This document shows, piece by piece, positions 43,911 to 57,789 of a stretch of DNA of 64,000 nt. The DNA is from Trichobilharzia szidati. Its lineage: Eukaryota > Platyhelminthes > Trematoda > Strigeidida > Schistosomatidae. Made by a program: the position numbers and the translations under genes. Numbering within the stretch: the stretch's first letter is position 1; the number at the start of each line of letters is the position of its first letter. The notes under the pieces were generated by a model. The model was not told the origin of the DNA and did not search any database. It was given only the letters and a program-made list of their open reading frames with translations. The DNA lies in the NCBI GenBank assembly GCA_944472155.2, contig OX235277.1, positions 18,858,804 to 18,922,803 on the forward strand, written 5' to 3'.

Positions 43911-44334
43911 AATGTCCTTTCTAGTTTTTACTTTATTTTATTTTACTCTTGAATTCTTTCCACTTCACTTCACATCTTCATTCTTATCGTAATCGTACTC
44001 TTATTTTTTAAAATTTTTAGACAACACTTGACATTTTTAAAACATTTTTGATTTCAATTCACTTATAAAACAATCTTTAATAATTTTGTAATTTATCCCC
44101 TATAACATTTTTATCATCGTTATTCTTATCACATATATATGTATATTGACTGAGCAATTATTTAGTTCCACTTAATGATCTTTTCTGTAATATAAATACT
44201 ACTGTACAACTTGAAAGAGAAGTCGTTGAAAAGAAATTTCTTCGCTGAACAAAAACTGTGTTTTTACTTATGAAAAAATGTGTACATATATATATATATA
44301 CATATGGAACAGATTAATTTTTCCGAATTATCCC
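43911..44334. other. AT-rich flank of PLE fragment
   Basis: T-rich sequence, probably PLE 3' UTR, with an ATATATATAT tract near 44287. No gene seen. Confidence 0.5.
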
Positions 44335-45700
44335 CTTAGTGACAGATGAATGTAATGATTGCATTTCGTCACTGCAGCATTATCCTCACAATCTTTCGAT
44401 GCGGAATATTTGTGAAAGTTTTTACATTCTCTTCGAACGGTTCACCATTTAAGTAGTCACACAAACGTGGCGTCATAATAATACTTCAATGAATTAATAA
44501 GTTTGGATACGAGATATTTGTCACCCAAATAATGACATTTAACAAATGAAGCCGATAATTATCTGCTTGGAAAAATATTTATGAAAGTGTTAAGTGCCAA
44601 ATATCAAATTAATAGTTACACATAATTCTGGCGGCTAGAATAATGTGCGTCTGTGGAGTCCTCAAAAATAAACTTATCTAACTTTTACTATTATGTGAGA
44701 AATGAACATATTGTACATTACTTTGTTTTTACCAAAATCTCTGTACTTTGAACTTAACCTCGTGTTTTGAATGAAAATATAGTTCTGCCTACAACTCTCC
44801 GTCTTCTCCACCATCTGCCAACTGCCATCGGCCAATTCTAATTACCTATCTTCTATTTCAAAATTTCGCAAGGACGCCGTAATTTCTCCCTACGTTACCT
44901 TGGTCGACCTCTGGCAATATCGATATTGGAGAATTAAGATTGGAGCAGTCTTCTTACAATACTTCTGGAGTCTGTTAAGTTAATTGTGGATTTTGGACCT
45001 TGTAATAACCCAAGTAACAAATTTTAAATATATTCTTCCAGTAACTGTACGGATTCTGTATTTTTTATTTCTATTCGAATCCGGTATATTAAGCTAGCTA
45101 AGTCTAAGGTCCGCCACTCGTCATTGCGTGCCCAGAAAGAACATATGAAGTCAGTTTGAAAATTATTGCAGACGAAAGCTTCCCAACGCAGTGGTATATT
45201 TATAATAGAATACAACGATACAGTAGACTTAATCGCTGAACGATTTCACAAGCATACGATATTACAAATAATCAGTATGTAAAGTGTCATTCTCCTAGAA
45301 AATATTCCGAAGGCATTGAAAAGACCTTCCTTCAAATGACAATGGGAAATGAAATGTAAGGAAACGATATTAGTGTTTGAATAGCAGCATTTATATGCGT
45401 ATCACGACCGATAAGGTATTATGGTGCACAGAAGATGAAGTGGTCACTTAGATACGGCAACCACGATGTGCATATTTGAGATTCATTGACACAAATTAGA
45501 AAAATGAATAAATGCAGCTCAATAAAACATTTACTATGATTTATATAGGTAAATTTGTGATATCTCGATGGATGTTTTATACGGTTTCAGTGTAATACTC
45601 ACCTCCTGGCAATGTAAAACACATGTAATAAATGAATTTTCAATTACACAGCTAAATTCGTTTGCTAACACATCAATTTCATTGGAGTTAATATAAAGCA
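44335..45700. repeat. Old duplicated block, copy 1
   Basis: Collinear with 63100-63960 at roughly two-thirds identity by eye (GTCACACAAACGTGG, CAGTGGTATATTT, AACATATGAAG anchors). It contains an extra 450 bases (about 44665-45120) that the other copy lacks. Confidence 0.7.
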
Positions 45701-46959
45701 ATTATATACGAGACTGAAATGATCTAAGAAAAGGTAAGTAATAATGGAGTTTCGTCTAAGATATGAGTGCGAGATAAGCAGTAACATCCTCTATTTAATG
45801 AAATGTCTCTGTGATTTTATTGCCCAAGGAGATTATTACACTTGACATCACCACATTCTCAGTATCACTGCGTGCTTGACTCAGATGAAAATTATGTTGC
45901 TTCAATGAATTGTGACTGTGGTGACTGTTGAAGTTTCAAGTTTCATTACTTCATATTATTTCTACTTGAACTCTTTCGTGCTTATCACACATTCCGCACG
46001 AGCGTCGCCAGGAAACGGGCACAAATGACTTTTAGGGTACTGAAAATGCTTGAACTTTAAGATGGGGATTGCAGTGTGTTAAACAGGTCCTCTTTGTAAG
46101 AATAGTGTGATTTCATGGAGTGGCATAAGAAATAAGGCATTCAACCACACAAAAATATAGGCCCTAATCAAATTAGAAACGATGGTATTACATAGAGGAA
46201 TATGTCCATAATCTTAACGGATCAAAGACGAACAAGTCTCTGATATTTGAATGTAAACTGAATAATTCACCAACATTCTCGTTTAATTATATCATCAGTA
46301 CTATTTGGTGCAAAATTGATGCGAAATAGAATTGATTCGCATAATAGCATATCTATTTTGAAAACACTAATAAAGTTAAGTCGACTCTCTGATGAGTATT
46401 CCGAATTTTGTATGAGGGTTTTGTCACAGTATAAAGCTAGATGATTCATCGTTACCTGGTGAGGCAAGAAATAATCAGTCCAAAGTGAGTTTAGCTATAA
46501 ATAACCCATTCAGAAAAATATATTCGGAGAAATGGAATCATAAATGAAGCCGAACAAAAATAAAGCAATTAAACTGTGATCGCTTTCCATGAATCAAAGT
46601 TTGAAAAACCGAACAAACTACAGGAAAGTTAAACACACGATCGAGGAAGAAAAACAGCAAAAAAGGCATTGCATCACTCTCAAAACAAATGAGATAACAA
46701 GCGGGGTGCTGAGAACAGTACGAGGTTGAAGAATCAATAAAACCCACACACACACAAGAAAAACAATAAACAAAGAAAACATTTTGCCTAATCATCGATT
46801 AATCAACTAGTTCTCGCTAAACAAATGCATTAGTTGTTTTTTCATGGAGGTAATTTGGAATGCGCAGTTTCAACCAATTTAATATTCATCTTGACTGTCT
46901 TGTATGACACAATGAAAATCCTGATTCATGTACAAACAACTTTATCAACATAGTCTATT
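45701..46959. other. No gene recognised
   Basis: Includes an 85-residue Cys-rich minus-strand frame (46538-46795) starting MIRQNVFFVYCFSCVC; hydrophobic start but no family match. No other support. Confidence 0.4.
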
Positions 46960-48060
46960 GCTAATATTCACCATCAAGTCTTTCGCGTCATCAATTCCAA
47001 CATCACTGTGAACACCTTCGTGTGAGCACGACGAATTAATTGCGCATAGGAGGGGATATGTGTGAGTGTGCTGGTGTTTCATCGACTGACATAGAGAATG
47101 AGGTATTTTGGTGCAGGAAAGATGAAATTTTTTTTTGATTTACAGCTTGATTCCACACCATATTTCAGGCCGACCATAGAAATCGGGTGTGCGCTGGCAG
47201 GGGATCGAACCCCGGACCATGTGCATGGTCGGCGAGGGTCCTAACCACTGTGCCACCGACGCACAAATGGTCAAGTAAGATTGTCATTTTATTCAGAGGT
47301 GAGCTATTCAAATTTCAGATTCATCAGAACTGTTAAACGGCTGTAAGATAATCGTCGTGTAGATTATTTGTGTACGTTCAATAGTGTTTAAATGCTCTGC
47401 GGTTTATCTGTACACAAACATATGACTTGAAAGACATAAAGTATTTCAATGGAAATTCAACTCACATCCTGACAGAATGCAAATAATGAAAGTTACAAAA
47501 TCCAATATATGTAATTAGTTGGAACGAACAATCTCTGAAAATTATGACGAATATTCAAAGCACACACACGCACTGAAACTGAACAATGACCTTCCTAGTT
47601 CAAGCATCAGTTAGATTACAACAGATATTTAATCCCACAATGATATTTCACTGAAGATTATCATTTGAACGGCATATTTTGAAATGTGATATGTAAATAC
47701 CAGCGAACAATTAGCGACGTCTTCATAATTTCAAATCGTCGTAATAAGGATTTGTGGGTTTGAATTGAGAAGGTGGCTTTATCGATCGAAGCAATTGTCA
47801 TCATTTCACGAGGAAACAGTATGCATACTGCAGATGCAAGGAATCAGCGGACATTTACATATCAATGCATTGGAAAATTATCAACACAAACAATCTGATA
47901 CAACATTTTCGATACAAATTTTGAAATTCAGGTGTAAGATTTCACGCTATTTGTAATTATAACACTACAATTACCACCTATCAGTAAGAAAATTTTCGAA
48001 TATATGTATTTCAGCTTAAACATGCATTGTGTTTTGTGTCTCTACATCGTTTTTCTGTGA
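46960..48060. repeat. Second old duplicated block, copy 1
   Basis: Collinear with 50580-51300 plus 52880-53200. Anchors: CACTGTGAACAC, GTGTTTCATC, GAGAATGAGGTATTT, CATTTACATATCA-TGCATTGG. Interrupted by SINE head 47190-47268. Confidence 0.7.
47190..47268 (-). mobile_element. tRNA-like head of SINE family T
   Basis: Minus strand: GTGCGTCGGTGGCACAGTGG (A box) and GGTTCGATCCCC (B box), with GACCATGCACATGGTC in the anticodon-arm position. No body found. Confidence 0.7.
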
Positions 48061-50579
48061 ATTCTCATCATCCATTTTAATATTGTTAGTGGATTTTATT
48101 GTTGAATTTCATGGTGCATGTGCATTTCACTCAGTTCTATCTATATTAATGTCTTTATCCACTCTAGCAGGTGATATTGTGGTGACAGCTGTCTACTAGC
48201 CAAATTGGTAGACAGTAATTTACGTCAATGTTTATGTCCTCAATATTGGTCGCGAGAAAATATGAACAAAGACTGGTTCAAAACCGACCACAGCAGACTT
48301 TGCGTAGGCGGATACGGTTAACATATAGATGATGTGACATTCAAGAAACAGTCACAAAGAGATGAAAGATTAACTTTCTGTGAGAAACAACCAATCAGAA
48401 GACTGTGTTTGTTTGCTTAAATAATCTATAATAATGTACATGAAAATATATAAATGTGTTGATTTCCTTAATAAACGATCTGTTGCCTGGCCCTTGTCTT
48501 CTGTTGTTACAATATGTTTATATTGAGTTTGGCATTATAATCCAATAGATCCTCCTCTCGTGGCCTGATTTTTGGAGGGATTGGTTGTAGTAACAAGGCA
48601 GCTTGATGCTTACGGAGTAGAGGTGTACCATGTGACTGTCTACCACTTTTCCTTCCAGGCGTGTAGTTTGAAGTAGTAAATAGGGGTGTGCTAACAGTTA
48701 TCAGATTAACTGGTTACAGAGTCGATTCTCCATAACTAGTTATTAAAATGAGTAATGGTTACAGATATACAAGTAGGAAAACACTATTGAAAGTGTTTGT
48801 GTAATTACAGTATTACACTTACCTCCTATCAGCATGAAAAATTCGGAATTTATGAAATTTTAATTTCACAATGCTAACTTCTTTAAAATTTGTCCCAGAT
48901 ATTGACCAATTTAACTGAAAACACCTTTCAAAATTCTATCGAGATATGAGGGATATTTCATTGTGTTGTATTAGCTTTGAGATTATAATTGGATAGGTCT
49001 TCAGTTTGTGTCGTATTTTGCCGAGCTGTTTCTGTCAGGTTTGAGAGGAATGAAGCCGTGAGGTCTACCATGTTAACAGAGAGACCATCTTTGTTGCTGG
49101 CATGCAATGCCTTATGCTTGCCACTATTTAGATCAGGTAGCCATTGTATTATTGCTGACGTAGAAGAGTTAAACTCGTGATCACTGGATTAGTATCCAGC
49201 TTGGCGTCCACATTTCAAACCAACAATCTGCGAAATATAAAACTTTGATTATTCACAATATTCCAATTGATGTTTTATCTGAGGAGAATTTCGTGACCAT
49301 AGCATGTTTGATTTAATCACGATCAGGTCACCATTGTGACACTTTCACATGATTATAGGAAATGAATTGTGCATACGACGTCGTCAGGTTTAGCGTACAG
49401 TCATTTCTTTGACTGTTATACGCAACACACGATATCCCCTAACATATAGGAGGAAACAGTAGATTGACTTCTGATCACAGTTTTCTTTCAAGATGAAACA
49501 TTTTTGTCATCCAGATTTATTTTATTCGTGTAAATTCCTAAACGAATCAATTGAATGTCTTTGCATGCATACAGCGGGATTGAAAATTGTTTACAAATTA
49601 TCCGATTACTCAAATTATTGGTGTTATGTGGTTGGAGGCAGTTGGCAGCAGCCTTATACTTAGGTTTCGTGCTAGCCGACAATCGTCATCAAGGCGTATC
49701 TACAACTGTGAAAGAACTCATGTCACTTCTGAGATTGTAACCAGCATCACTGAGTGCTGCAGTAAGAGACGTCACTACTGGGCTACTAGGGCTTGCGATT
49801 GACCTCCTGTAGGACTGAATCGGATATTTTTGAAACCTAGGTCCAAGGCTTCCTGCTGATTGTCTCCAGCCAACTAATATCAACAATTCCAAGTGCACCG
49901 TTATGGCTAGCCACATAGAATGGTGTCCACATTGCAAACTTTACCGATAGAATTCAGCTTGCAGCAAAAATAGGACTAGACACACTACATTAGTCACCGA
50001 CTGGTGTCCAATTAAAACACGAAAATTGTTCTGAAAAATTTAACTTACGAACTGTCAGAATGAACACAAAGTGTGTAAATCAATCCAATATTATGTTGAC
50101 AATTTCGATGAACTTTAATTGCATAAATATGATCAGGAGATAATCACATTGTACACAATTATATTCGTAGTCAAAACAGCAACAGACGATTCATGGACAT
50201 TGATGTCTTAACTATAGCACATTTTGGATGAATGTTCTCAACAAATATTTTCCGGTATAAAACACTGGCAATCACCCGATGCAGGCGATTTTTCTCCTAT
50301 TGAGGTTCTGAAAATAATGAACTGATTCTCTTAAAGACAAGCTATCATTTTGTACAAATTCTCCAGTATATGATGACCTATATTAAATCGTTATCAATCA
50401 TACTTCAATCAAGTATCTTGCAAAACTTCACTGCCTTTGTCTTCATTCTATGGGGGGCAGTTGGGCTTATGTAGTAAACTATGGTTTCACTTTCCTGTTG
50501 TTTCTGTGATAGGACAGAATGGAAGCCCTGCATTATATACAAATACCCTTGTCAGTATAGCATATTCCTCATAATCACT
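48061..50579. other. Mostly unassigned; possible solo LTR at about 48177-48511
   Basis: TGTGGTGACAGCTG to GTTGTTACA could be an LTR (AATAAACGATCTG poly-A-like signal inside). 48795-48960 repeats part of the 47.95 and 53.1 kb blocks. The rest shows nothing recognisable. Confidence 0.35.
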
Positions 50580-53240
50580 ATGATGTTACTCGCATGAACA
50601 TCCATCCATTGAAAATCACTGTGAACACTTTCATGTGAGCATGAGAAATTATTTGCACATAGGAGGTGATCTGTGTGGGAATACTGGTGTTTCATCCAGT
50701 GTTTCAGAGAATGAGGTATTTCGTTACAGAAAAGATGAACTAGTGAATTTACATCGCAAGCATCATTTTGGTTGGAGATGAGATATTCATATTTTGGATT
50801 CATTTCGAGACTCGGACGAGTAGAAAATACTAATACGTGTAGATTTTCTATGCATGTTCAGTATTATTTTAAACGTTCTTCATATTGTCTCTGCACATAT
50901 TTATTAATTAATTTACGATAATTATTTCAATGCATATTTAACTCACTTGCTAATAGAATGCAAATTATGGAAGATGAAATTTGGAAAATAGTGGAATAAA
51001 TACTGTCGAGGTTATGGTGAGGATACAAGCACACGTGCACACACACACACTCAAACCGCACATTGATTTTCCCAGTTGAAACTTCATTCAGACTATAAGG
51101 GTTATGTAGTCCCACATTGATATTTCATCACTAAAGATGCTCATTTGAACAGTAAATTTCCAAATTTAATAGGAAGATACTCGCAAAATCCCACTGGTGC
51201 TTTTGTGATTTCAAGGCGTTGGAATGTAGACGTGCGGACCTGATTTCAGAATTTAGATTAGTTAACTGAAATAGTTATTAGTTATAACACTTATATTATT
51301 TATACAGTTGGTTCCCTTGATAAATTTCGATAAAGAAAGGAAGACAAAATTTGCAGTATAAAATGATATCGTCATTCTATTTCACAGGTTCTCATCAGCT
51401 GTAGACTACCTGAAATTACAATGGTTATATATAGGTGATAATAACATATTTTAATGTTTGAGTGGTAGGTAGTAGAGAAGAGATACTATAAAACTGACGC
51501 ATCCAAGATAAAAGCATTACAAGTTTTAGTTTAAGTTCTCGTCATCAATGTATACGCTTTTAAAGTTGAAAAGAGGGGCAGGGGAGGGTAAGACAGAAAA
51601 CAGAAAAAAATGATTGACAGAAACAGCGCTAGCTTGTAGGTTCACATAGCAACTCCAAAAAAACAAGGCGGTTACAGTTTATGAGATTAAGATTTGTTCA
51701 GTGAGTTGAGATCACTGAATTAGATGACTAATTATTGTAATCAAAATCATAATTCAGCTGATAAAAAGGGAGTGAGAGATTAATCACACTCTCTTTCTGT
51801 ATGCATAAGTCTGGTTAGTTTAAATCGTTTGATTGCGATCGCTTCAGCAAATCGTAGTAAATTTGCTGTCCTTTGTCTATTTAATATTTTGAAGGAATTA
51901 GAAATCTCTACGAGATGCCCGGTATCAACAATATGTCTGGTAATTGCACTCTGAGAATATTTGCTTCCTTTCAGGCATAGGTTTCTTGGAATATGTTCAG
52001 AAAACCGGATAGAAGCCCTTCTTTCTGTCCTTCCAATGTACTTGCTCCCGCAAGTTCACGTAAATTCATAAACGCAGTTGGAGGTGACATCAGCAGGGTA
52101 TTTATCCAGTTTTGAGTTGATCATGGAAGGAGTGGTGTTGTATACTGTTATGAGTTTTGCTGCCGGGAAGCTTCTATTTATTGCTCCTTTCAGTCTTCTG
52201 TCAATCGTTTGTGAAACTGCATCTCCTTTGAATGGGAGACAAATAAACACTTTCTTCTTTTCCACAGTTGGATGCTTTTCTTTCTTATCTTTTTCTCTGC
52301 TATACTTCCTTCAAAATATTAAGTAGACTAAGGACAGCAAATTTACTACGATTTGCTGAAGCGATCGCAATCAAACGATTTAAACTAACCAGACTTATGC
52401 ATACAGAAAGAGAGTGTGATTAATCTCTCACTCCCTTTTTATCAGCTGAATTATGATTTTGATTACAATAATTAGTCATCTAATTCAGTGATCTCAACTC
52501 ACTGAACAAATCTTAATCTCATAAACTGTAACCGCCTTGTTTTTTTGGAGTTGCTATGTGAACCTGCAAGCTAGCGCTGTTTCTGTCAATCAATTTTTTC
52601 TGTTTTCTGTCTTACCCTCCCCCCCTCTTTTCAACTTTAAAAGCGTATAAATTGATGACGAGAACTTAAACTAAAACTTGTAATGCTTTTATCTTGGATG
52701 CGTCAGTTTTATAGTATCTCTTCTCTACTACCTACCACTCAAACATTAAAATATGTTATTATCATCTATATATAGCCATTGTAATTTCAGGTAGTCTACA
52801 GCTGATGAGAACCTGTGAAATAGAATGACGATATCATTTTATACTGCAAATTTCGTCTTCCTTTCTTTATCGAAACATATTATTTATTTATGCAAATATG
52901 TCATGTGTTATATATATAAGTTATGTTCGGAAACCTAATTCTGCATACTGAATATCCAGTAAATCAGCTCACATTTACATATCAGTGCATTGGAAATCTT
53001 ATTTTAACACACATTTTAAATTATCACATTTTCCAAACAGTTTCACAAATGCAAATCTAAAGTCTTGTTGCATGTAGTTTGTCACTGCAATGTTACACTT
53101 AGCGTCTAGCATCATGAAGATTTCGGAATGTATAAATTTGAAGTTCGACATTCGAGAAAGGAATGCTGACTTATTTAAAATTTGATTCAGAAAATTATCA
53201 TTTTTGAAGAAATCACCTTACCAATCCTAACGAATGCAAA
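50580..53240. repeat. Second old duplicated block, copy 2, split by PLE
   Basis: Counterpart of 46960-48060, separated at 51304-52867 by the PLE insertion. Contains an ACACACACACAC tract near 51040. Confidence 0.7.
51304..52867. mobile_element. Penelope-like element insertion (family A) with inverted 3' ends
   Basis: Minus strand 52310-51304 carries KKKVFICLPFKGDAVSQTID, GIY-YIG sequence and 3' UTR. From 52312 the plus strand repeats the last coding part and the 3' UTR in the opposite direction to 52867, giving arms of about 565 bases. Flanks TATATTATTTAT (51292) and ATATTATTTAT (52869) look like a target-site duplication. It splits an older duplicated block. Confidence 0.82.
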
Positions 53241-53619
53241 GCGATATGGTAATTTGATGTCGTATTGACAATCCATAAGAGATACATCCTAGAACACACG
53301 TATTCATCTCAAAATTGATGATACTTCAACGCCGATTCCGATACTCCTGTTATTTCAGAATGACTAGGTATGATGACTTAATTCCCAACATGAAGATTTA
53401 TACATCTGAGTTAAATCACGAGGGTGTAAGCATCAGCATTAATCCGTTAACATTGATAATGCACACAAACATCTCCTGAAAAGTGTGTAGCTGAAATTCT
53501 TTGCATGAGGATATACGGAATTCAGTTTTAGACTGAAATTTCATTCAGTTATTGTTTATTAATGGTATTTTGATAGATGGATGAAAATAGACCTATCAGC
53601 TCTCGACTGAAATTAACAT

Positions 53620-53965
53620 GCATTACGACAAGCTAAAGGGATGTTGAATCAGAAGGACCAGCTTAAAAATGGACAACAGAAGGAGAAGCTCAGTTCAGCG
53701 TATAAGTCATTGAATAAGGAATCCCGGAAGAGAGCGAGAAAAAACAAAAAACAATCCTAAGATATACTGGGTACGTAGACAGTAAAGACTGCTGCTACGA
53801 GGCACCTTAGATGATCATACCAGACAGTCGAGTCGCTATACAGGACGAGATCAGCACAGGTGAAATCAGTTAAGTGAGTGGAACCTAATTAATAAAGAAG
53901 TAGAGCAACGGAAACAATGGGCTGAAGACTGTAAACGAGACCTCGAAAGTTGGGAATTATGTCTT
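53620..53965 (+). mobile_element. RTE-like LINE fragment (family R2), linker region, degenerate
   Basis: Collinear with 3090-3420: AAGCTCAGTTCAGCGTATAA, then KEVEQRKQWAEDCKRDLES, corresponding to KKVEQR.HWAEHFKRLL in the better copy. Confidence 0.55.
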
Positions 53966-54194
53966 TCTGTTGGAGTATAGGTATGATACATTGACGTATT
54001 TCTTGTTGTACTTCCTTATTTAATTCTGATAATTTGAGTAATGATTCTAAGGAAGCACAGAAATCTGTTACTGAAGCGTCACCAGAATTGTAGTGGAGTC
54101 CTTTCTGAAGAAGTCGTTATTCTGCTTTCGATAATGGCTGTTTTGATAGCGTAAATCAGGCTGTCTTTTCCTCCAACTCCAGGAATGCAAAACA

Positions 54195-54570
54195 AACGTT
54201 GATTTTTTTATATCTGCATCATTTAATTTTACGAACAAGACCTGTATTTCTAACAGAAGCGTTAGACGAGTCCTTCTGCTTCGTTCATAGTCTTCGTGCA
54301 CGCGTCATTAACTCAGTGTACTACAAAACGCAAAAGTTAATCAGCAACTGCTATCCCTCAATACTGAGGATCAGGTGGCCCAAAGGAATAAGGAACAAGG
54401 CGCTCCAGAATTCAGCGAAATACCCAGAAACCTGTCGCCAGACAAACATACAAAAGGAAGTGTATTTGGGTCAGACATAAGCTGAGGAGACATCCAAATT
54501 CGCCATGACTCAAAACCAACTGGTTGGGCTTCCGAGTGTTAAAATACGACGAAGTGAAGAGTAAATGAAG
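54195..54570 (+). mobile_element. RTE-like LINE 3' fragment (family R2), degenerate
   Basis: Contains SVYYKTQKLISNCYPSILR and IRWPKGIRNKALQN, a decayed version of the family's CLRSILKIRWP...ISN region, then further frame changes. Confidence 0.55.
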
Positions 54571-55739
54571 GTCTGCAAGCAGTCATGAAACCAACTTATA
54601 GTTATAGTGAAGAACTGGGTGCAGTATTGTTGAATCGATGAAGTGATTAGTTTCATTGGGAACATAAAATATGGAAAATTATAATTACAGAATGCAAAGT
54701 CCAGTCTAATGAGCAGCTATATTCGCTATTATATTACTTATCTGTTCATCATACGTAAAATTTATCTTAAGAATGTGGTGTTGAAAACGGCAGGACTTTT
54801 TCGTCTGAAGCTATCGGTGTTTACTTTCAGGATATACTTTAGCGAAAGTGGGTTGTTAGGTTTTAGTTCTGAACAAGTTTCTTGCTGTAAACACAAGGCC
54901 ACATTTTTCACTAGGTTTTATCTTAGAATATGAACGACAGGTATCCTAATCTGTCCATGTCAACGTGTAACCAATGATGCAGTCATTGTGATTTTCTGGC
55001 GTTACTTTCAAAAAAACACAACTTTAATTGACATTCTTTGTAGCCATTATACCACTTAAAATACGCAAGTTTGCTACCTCACTGACTACATATCACAATC
55101 TTGTGATGATCGGAAATCTAGGCTATTTTCACAGTAGACAGGATGTCAGAAGTATGTGTGTGAAGATTTCACATAAAATAAGTTTATTTGATATAACTGT
55201 TAACTCTTCTTCTTTTTCATCTGCTACTGTTTCCTTTGTGTTATAGATTTAAACGACTTTCATTAGTGAGTAGTATGAGTTTACCAATTTCTCCTCAAGT
55301 TACTCCATTACCATAACTTCTCTTCACTTTCAAGTGTATCTACTTCAATGCAATAACATTCTATTTTATATATAGTAATTATCGTCTCATGATTACAGGG
55401 TATCTGCTGCATAAGCTTTGTTAGTACCCCATTCTGTTAAACATTTATTATAATCCCTCTAATTTTTATCCTGTAATTGGCGCGCCGTTAAATACGACCG
55501 TCGATCTCTCTTAGTACCGTTTTGCTATTTTCTTCTCATTACCACACAGTAACAGTGCATTTGACAACTTCCAGCTACAGACAACGCACAATTTGTGCAC
55601 CGTAGTTTAAAAAGATTCTATGTTTTGGATGTTATATGTAACTCAAACGTTTGTCTTAATAAATCGATTGGATTTGTGTCTGAGGAATTCTTAGAAGAAA
55701 TCCGTTAAAACAGGTGTTGCCGTGTGGGTTTCGAGCACG
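54571..55739. other. No gene recognised
   Basis: Short frames only; AT-rich with no repeat matched inside the window. Confidence 0.5.
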
Positions 55740-56141
55740 CTAATGTTTCGAGCATAATATATTGCTCGAAGTTATGCCAATGTAATCGATGAAAAAAGAT
55801 TCAGCAGTTATTCTTCCTGTACGCCTGACTTTATTACTTTTGAATACTTCCACATTATCCCACCCCATTATGTGATTACATGCAAATGTCTGCATAGGAT
55901 AGACCAAGATTTTCCCGAGATTACTTAACTCGGCAAGGTAAATTATTCTACACCTAGTTGAATTCATCTTCCAATAGTCTAGCCGACAAAGTTTGTACCT
56001 GAGTAACTTGGTTGCCTTAAATGCCACCCTGATTTCAACCATATGAGGATTCCTATGCTGGGCCTCTAATACCTCCTTTTTATATAGCAGTACTCTCGAG
56101 GCTTTGAATCCCTTATTATTGAAGCTTTTCTCCATACTCAA
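55740..56141 (-). mobile_element. Penelope-like element fragment (family B), open but decayed
   Basis: Minus-strand frame of 133 residues: MVEIRVAFKATKLLRYKLC is the family B linker. The downstream end (55740-55790) has GCAATATATTATGCTCGAAACA, the terminal-hairpin remnant. GIY-YIG not clear (IDYIGITSSN near the end is suggestive). Confidence 0.6.
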
Positions 56142-56359
56142 AAGTCTACTGTTATTTTTCTAACAACTTTTCATTTTTGAATAACATATGGTGAGTAAGT
56201 ATTCACTAGTGAGGGTGAAGTCGCCAATATACAGAGTAGTCACTGATGCATTTACTGATAGCTAGGAGGATAAGTCTTTATTATACAGGTTAAAATTTGG
56301 TATAAATATGTTGGTATTATTATGCACAACAAATTTGATAAAAATGTACTAGCGTTACA

Positions 56360-56640
56360 GAATTTCACGATGAGTTGACATCGGTTAGAGAACCTCGGTG
56401 TGCTGGACAGCTGTTTCGTCCTAGCTTGAAGCTCTTCACAGGACGCACTCACTGTGGTCCGAACACCGTACCTCCTGACTACGAGACGAACTCGTAGACC
56501 ATTAATCCATTGGCAACCGACTCAGCCGCTGAACAATCCCAAACTAGGATGAAACAGATTTCTAGTACTCCCAGATTTTCTGATGGTTCTCTAACCGAAG
56601 TCAGCTCATGTTGAAATCGTGTAATCAATGAATCAAATCC
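56360..56640. mobile_element. SM-alpha type SINE, head and tail inverted
   Basis: Left half is minus-strand (CGTAGACCATTAATCCATTGG), right half is a plus-strand tail with CAATCCCAAACTAGGATGAA. Both ends carry the GGTTAGAGAACC / GGTTCTCTAACC sequence. Confidence 0.65.
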
Positions 56641-57789
56641 CTACAAACCAAAACTATGAACTTGTCTATTATGGGGTAATATTCTATCGCATTGCTCAGA
56701 CTGTTCTCCTACAAGTATGCACATATATCCGTGCTTTAACTTACCTTTCTAGACTCTTGTAGCAGAAGAGTAACGAGTTCGCTTGCAAGGCATGTGAAGA
56801 TTGCAGTGTTCATTTCCCTATTCATCTGTTTCAAATCACACTTCTATTTCTTCCCTTGTATATAATGCAGATAATTCGTAACTTCAAATCATGCATTTCG
56901 AATGGAGCATGGAGATTCAAGCTTCTGAAGTTTCAGTAGCAGTATTGTTGCTTATTAAGGAGTAGGATTATCGGCTTCACGCTTCTCTTCCATTCTTTCC
57001 CAGACTTGATGTTGGCTACTAAACTAAGTGATATCTTGGAGTACGTCGTGTGAGAATCGTACTGGGCTCACCTGTGTAGACTGGTGGGCTTCCGACCATG
57101 GAACCACCCACCCACTGCTTCAAAATCTAATTTTACATAATTTGCTGTGCGAATAACACTGTTATTCTGTGAGTTCGTCAGTGCACCAAATCCTCTACAA
57201 TATGTATCACGCTTGCTATGCAGCTACAAAACTGCTTTGTTATCTTGATTTGCAAACAGCAAAGTCAAAACAAATTATATCGCAGAAAGGAAGGTTTATT
57301 TAGATTTTACTACCAATTTAAGGAGAATTAACGAAATAACTATCACAAGTTCAATGCAAAATTAGTATTGTAAGGCCAACAAATATGTGAGAATTTCCGC
57401 GTATTCGTCATTCTGAAATCAATAAGAAAGTAAATGGAAGCATGAATACCGATATGTATTGGTGCATATTCATAAGGGATCTCATCAACTATATCTTGAG
57501 TTTCGAATACGAAACCAGTATAACTACTACGTTTAAAACTCTATTGCGTGTCAACTGCACATGTGCAATTGTGTTTTCCTCGGTGAATACCATTTACACA
57601 AAGTGTAACAGTTCATTTTTGTTCAAAATATAAATAAGGTGAGGTTACTGGAAACACCAAATTAAGTTACCTGACTGATTGTTACTTTGGAAGGCTTCAC
57701 TGACAAGTATGGTGAAATATCTATCTTCATGAGGATGAGAGATACTACCATTCCAGAACATATGATTGTACATAGCATTTTTTTTATTC
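56641..57789. other. No gene recognised
   Basis: Short frames only. Part near 56880-56990 (GAGCATGGAGATTCAAGCTT) resembles decayed SINE family T body. Confidence 0.4.

Noticed and set aside
46538..46795. 85-residue frame with a hydrophobic, Cys-rich start that could be a secreted micro-exon gene start
   Set aside because: No splice context or second copy in the related blocks supports it; kept only as a note in the intergenic entry.
49488..49937. Three overlapping frames of 61-82 residues on both strands
   Set aside because: No recognisable domain and no favoured frame; composition as in the surrounding non-coding DNA.
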